A stretch of 41,321 nucleotides of DNA from Mycobacteriales bacterium. Lineage in GTDB: Bacteria; Actinomycetota; Actinomycetes; Mycobacteriales; CADCTP01. Positions within the stretch are counted from its first letter, which is position 1. Each line of letters opens with the position of its first letter. Both the position numbers and the translations under genes were made by a program. The stretch spans positions 1 through 41,321 of the forward strand of contig DASYKU010000105.1 of assembly GCA_035995165.1 (NCBI GenBank), written 5' to 3'. The notes under the pieces were generated by a model. The model saw nothing but the letters and a program-made list of their open reading frames with translations. It did not search any database and was not told where the DNA came from. Positions 40,163 through 41,321 of this stretch are shown piece by piece.

Positions 40163-40717
40163 ATGGCCACGCCCATCGCCGTGCCGGTCCTAGTTGCCGC
40201 CGACGTACGCCTGCGCCCTTTCCGACGTGACGATGCGGATTGGGTGTACTACGTCTCGCTCGACCCCGAGCTTCGCCGCTGGCTCTCCCTGCCCGACCCC
40301 TACTCCCGCTCGCACGCGCGGTTCTTCATCGACCGGATCGCCCTCACAACCGCACGTGACGGTCGTGGAGCCGACTTCGCGGTCGAGGATCGGAAGACCG
40401 AGATCGGGCTCGGCTGGGTCGGCCTCCACCGCTCGAGTGGCGACGAGATCTCCTGCGGATTCTGGCTGGCGGCCGACGCCCGGAGGCAGGGTCTCATGAC
40501 CCAGGCACTTCGGGCCGCCTGCCGGTGGGCCCTAACCCCGGTGCCGGACGGCCTCGGAGCCAGCGCGGTGTACTGGGAGGCTCACGTGGGCAACCACGCG
40601 TCGCTGACAGTGGTGAAGCGCGTCGGCTTCACCGTCGTCGCCGGGACCGTGCCCGGACGCAACGGTCCGAAATGGGCCGGACGCCTCCGAACTGATGATC
40701 TCCGTACGGCACATTGA
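40163..40717 (+). CDS. GNAT-family N-acetyltransferase next to an insertion sequence
   Basis: A 184-residue acetyltransferase of the RimJ/RimL-like group. VRLRPFRRDDADWVYYVSLD is the typical start, ISCGFWLAADARRQGLMTQA with R-R-Q-G-L-M is the acetyl-CoA loop, and VGNHASLTVVKRVGFTVVAG the terminal motif. The substrate is unknown; a ribosomal-protein-like or antibiotic target is possible. ATG 40163 gives the family length; the longer upstream extension is low quality. The stop codon TGA (40715-40717) overlaps the first bases of the neighbouring IS end, so the last residues may be altered by the insertion. The 263 bases before it carry no gene. Confidence 0.85.
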   Translation: MATPIAVPVLVAADVRLRPFRRDDADWVYYVSLDPELRRWLSLPDPYSRSHARFFIDRIALTTARDGRGADFAVEDRKTEIGLGWVGLHRSSGDEISCGFWLAADARRQGLMTQALRAACRWALTPVPDGLGASAVYWEAHVGNHASLTVVKRVGFTVVAGTVPGRNGPKWAGRLRTDDLRTAH

Positions 40718-40730
40718 GCCTTTTCCAACC
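40716..40730. repeat. Candidate terminal inverted repeat of the IS at the window edge
   Basis: GAGCCTTTTCCAACC lies directly next to the transposase stop codon. From memory, similar ends occur on actinobacterial IS5-type elements. The matching end lies outside the window, so the assignment cannot be confirmed here. Confidence 0.35.
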
Positions 40731-41321
40731 TCAGGTTCGGGTGGCGGTCTCGAGGGTGAGGACGGCGGCGACGAGGTTGGTGCCGCGTTGCGGGCAGCAG
40801 CGCAGCCGGTGGAGCAGGCGCCAGGCTTTGAGGGTGGCTGGTCCGCGTTCGCCGGGCGCGCGGAGCCGGGCGTGGCTGGTGTTGACCGCGGCCTGACCGG
40901 TGGCGAGGTTCCGGCCCCGGAACGGGACGCGGATGGTGCCGCGGGCGCCCTGGTAGCCGCGGTCGGCCAGGACCGGGATGTCGTAGCCGGTCAGGGCGTG
41001 GACCAGCCCGTGCCGGCGGGCGGCTTTCAGGTCGTGCACCGAGCCCGGTAGTGCTGGGCTGGCCCAGATCAGCCGGCCGGCGGGATCGGTGAGGACCTGC
41101 ACGTTCACCCCGTGCCGCTGGTGTTTGCCGGAGTAGTACGGCCGGTCGGCCTTGGCGCGCATGCCGACCCGGTCGATCGCGATCAGCGTGCCGTCCAGGA
41201 CGACGTAGGCCTTGCCCTGGGCGGTCTGCACCGCGGCGGCCAGGCCGGGTGCGTGCGCCGCCAGCAGGTCGACGAGTTCGGTGACGTACCGCCAGACCGT
41301 GGCCACTCCGACGCCGAACCC
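40731..41321 (-). CDS. IS5-type transposase, DDE (partial, 5' end beyond window)
   Basis: The last 196 residues of a transposase with a complete C-terminus; the coding frame continues past the window edge. GVGVATVWRYVTELVDLL is the tail of the N-terminal HTH. YVVLDGTLIAIDRV carries the first catalytic Asp, GSVHDLKAARRHGL the second, and LRAPGERGPATLKAWRLLHR the Glu. This matches the DDE superfamily endonuclease type (DDE_Tnp_4) of actinobacterial IS5 relatives. GYQGARGTIRVPF is the usual middle motif. It looks intact as far as visible. Orientation is toward the GNAT gene, whose stop it abuts. Confidence 0.9.
   Translation of the reverse strand, partial: GFGVGVATVWRYVTELVDLLAAHAPGLAAAVQTAQGKAYVVLDGTLIAIDRVGMRAKADRPYYSGKHQRHGVNVQVLTDPAGRLIWASPALPGSVHDLKAARRHGLVHALTGYDIPVLADRGYQGARGTIRVPFRGRNLATGQAAVNTSHARLRAPGERGPATLKAWRLLHRLRCCPQRGTNLVAAVLTLETATRT

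Noticed and set aside
1-41321. CRISPR array or prophage
   Set aside because: No evenly spaced short direct repeats and no phage structural, integrase or portal genes were found.

Overview
The window is very GC-rich DNA. It has GTG starts, third-codon positions that are almost all G or C, and actinobacterial hallmark families: an SAV2177-type methyltransferase, an AfsR-like NB-ARC relic, small XRE proteins and IclR-controlled ABC operons. I read it as a chromosomal segment of a filamentous-type actinomycete (Actinomycetota); genus and order cannot be settled from the sequence alone.

Left part (1-4.7 kb): the tail of a hexapeptide acetyltransferase, a secreted glycine-rich protein with its own terminator, a gene broken by frameshifts, and an MFS exporter. 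Next (4.5-11.1 kb) is a small inverted-repeat element, then a complete branched-chain-type ABC uptake operon on the minus strand (livG-F-H-M and a lipoprotein binding protein). An IclR regulator lies at each end, with a visible promoter plus palindromic operator in front of livG. From 11.2 to 13.1 kb there is a decayed stretch: a serine beta-lactamase-family relic fused to an AfsR-type NB-ARC relic, cut off by a second copy of the same inverted-repeat element, close to a tRNA gene with anticodon CAU.

Middle part (13.5-24 kb): a short metabolic run (VOC protein, alpha/beta hydrolase, PLP ammonia-lyase), a GNAT enzyme, a transmembrane Ser/Thr kinase, RidA, and then a tightly overlapping minus-strand operon (XRE regulator, IMPase-like phosphatase, helical-repeat protein, CutA, methyltransferase) divergent from a small XRE protein. 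This operon is the best candidate here for an undescribed functional unit. A secreted beta-propeller and an SAV2177 methyltransferase follow.

24.9-32.7 kb: two GGDEF-EAL c-di-GMP proteins, one soluble with PAS and one with about ten membrane segments, converge around a Tat-type cyclase. After them comes a compact arsenic locus (arsC-arsM divergent from arsR) with a perfect 13-bp inverted repeat at the arsR start, then a DinB-like gene and a decayed duplicate of it.

33-41.3 kb: two secreted repeat proteins, an HAF/propeller type and a 1157-residue RCC1 plus Ig-like protein, each followed by a strong hairpin; a MoaD relic lies between them. A train of small genes with 4-base overlaps follows (unknown 89-residue protein, two XRE proteins, then a VapB/VapC pair), then a GNAT gene. 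The window ends inside an IS5-type transposase. Regulation and selfish DNA dominate the right end and the 11-13 kb stretch; the rest looks like ordinary actinomycete chromosome.
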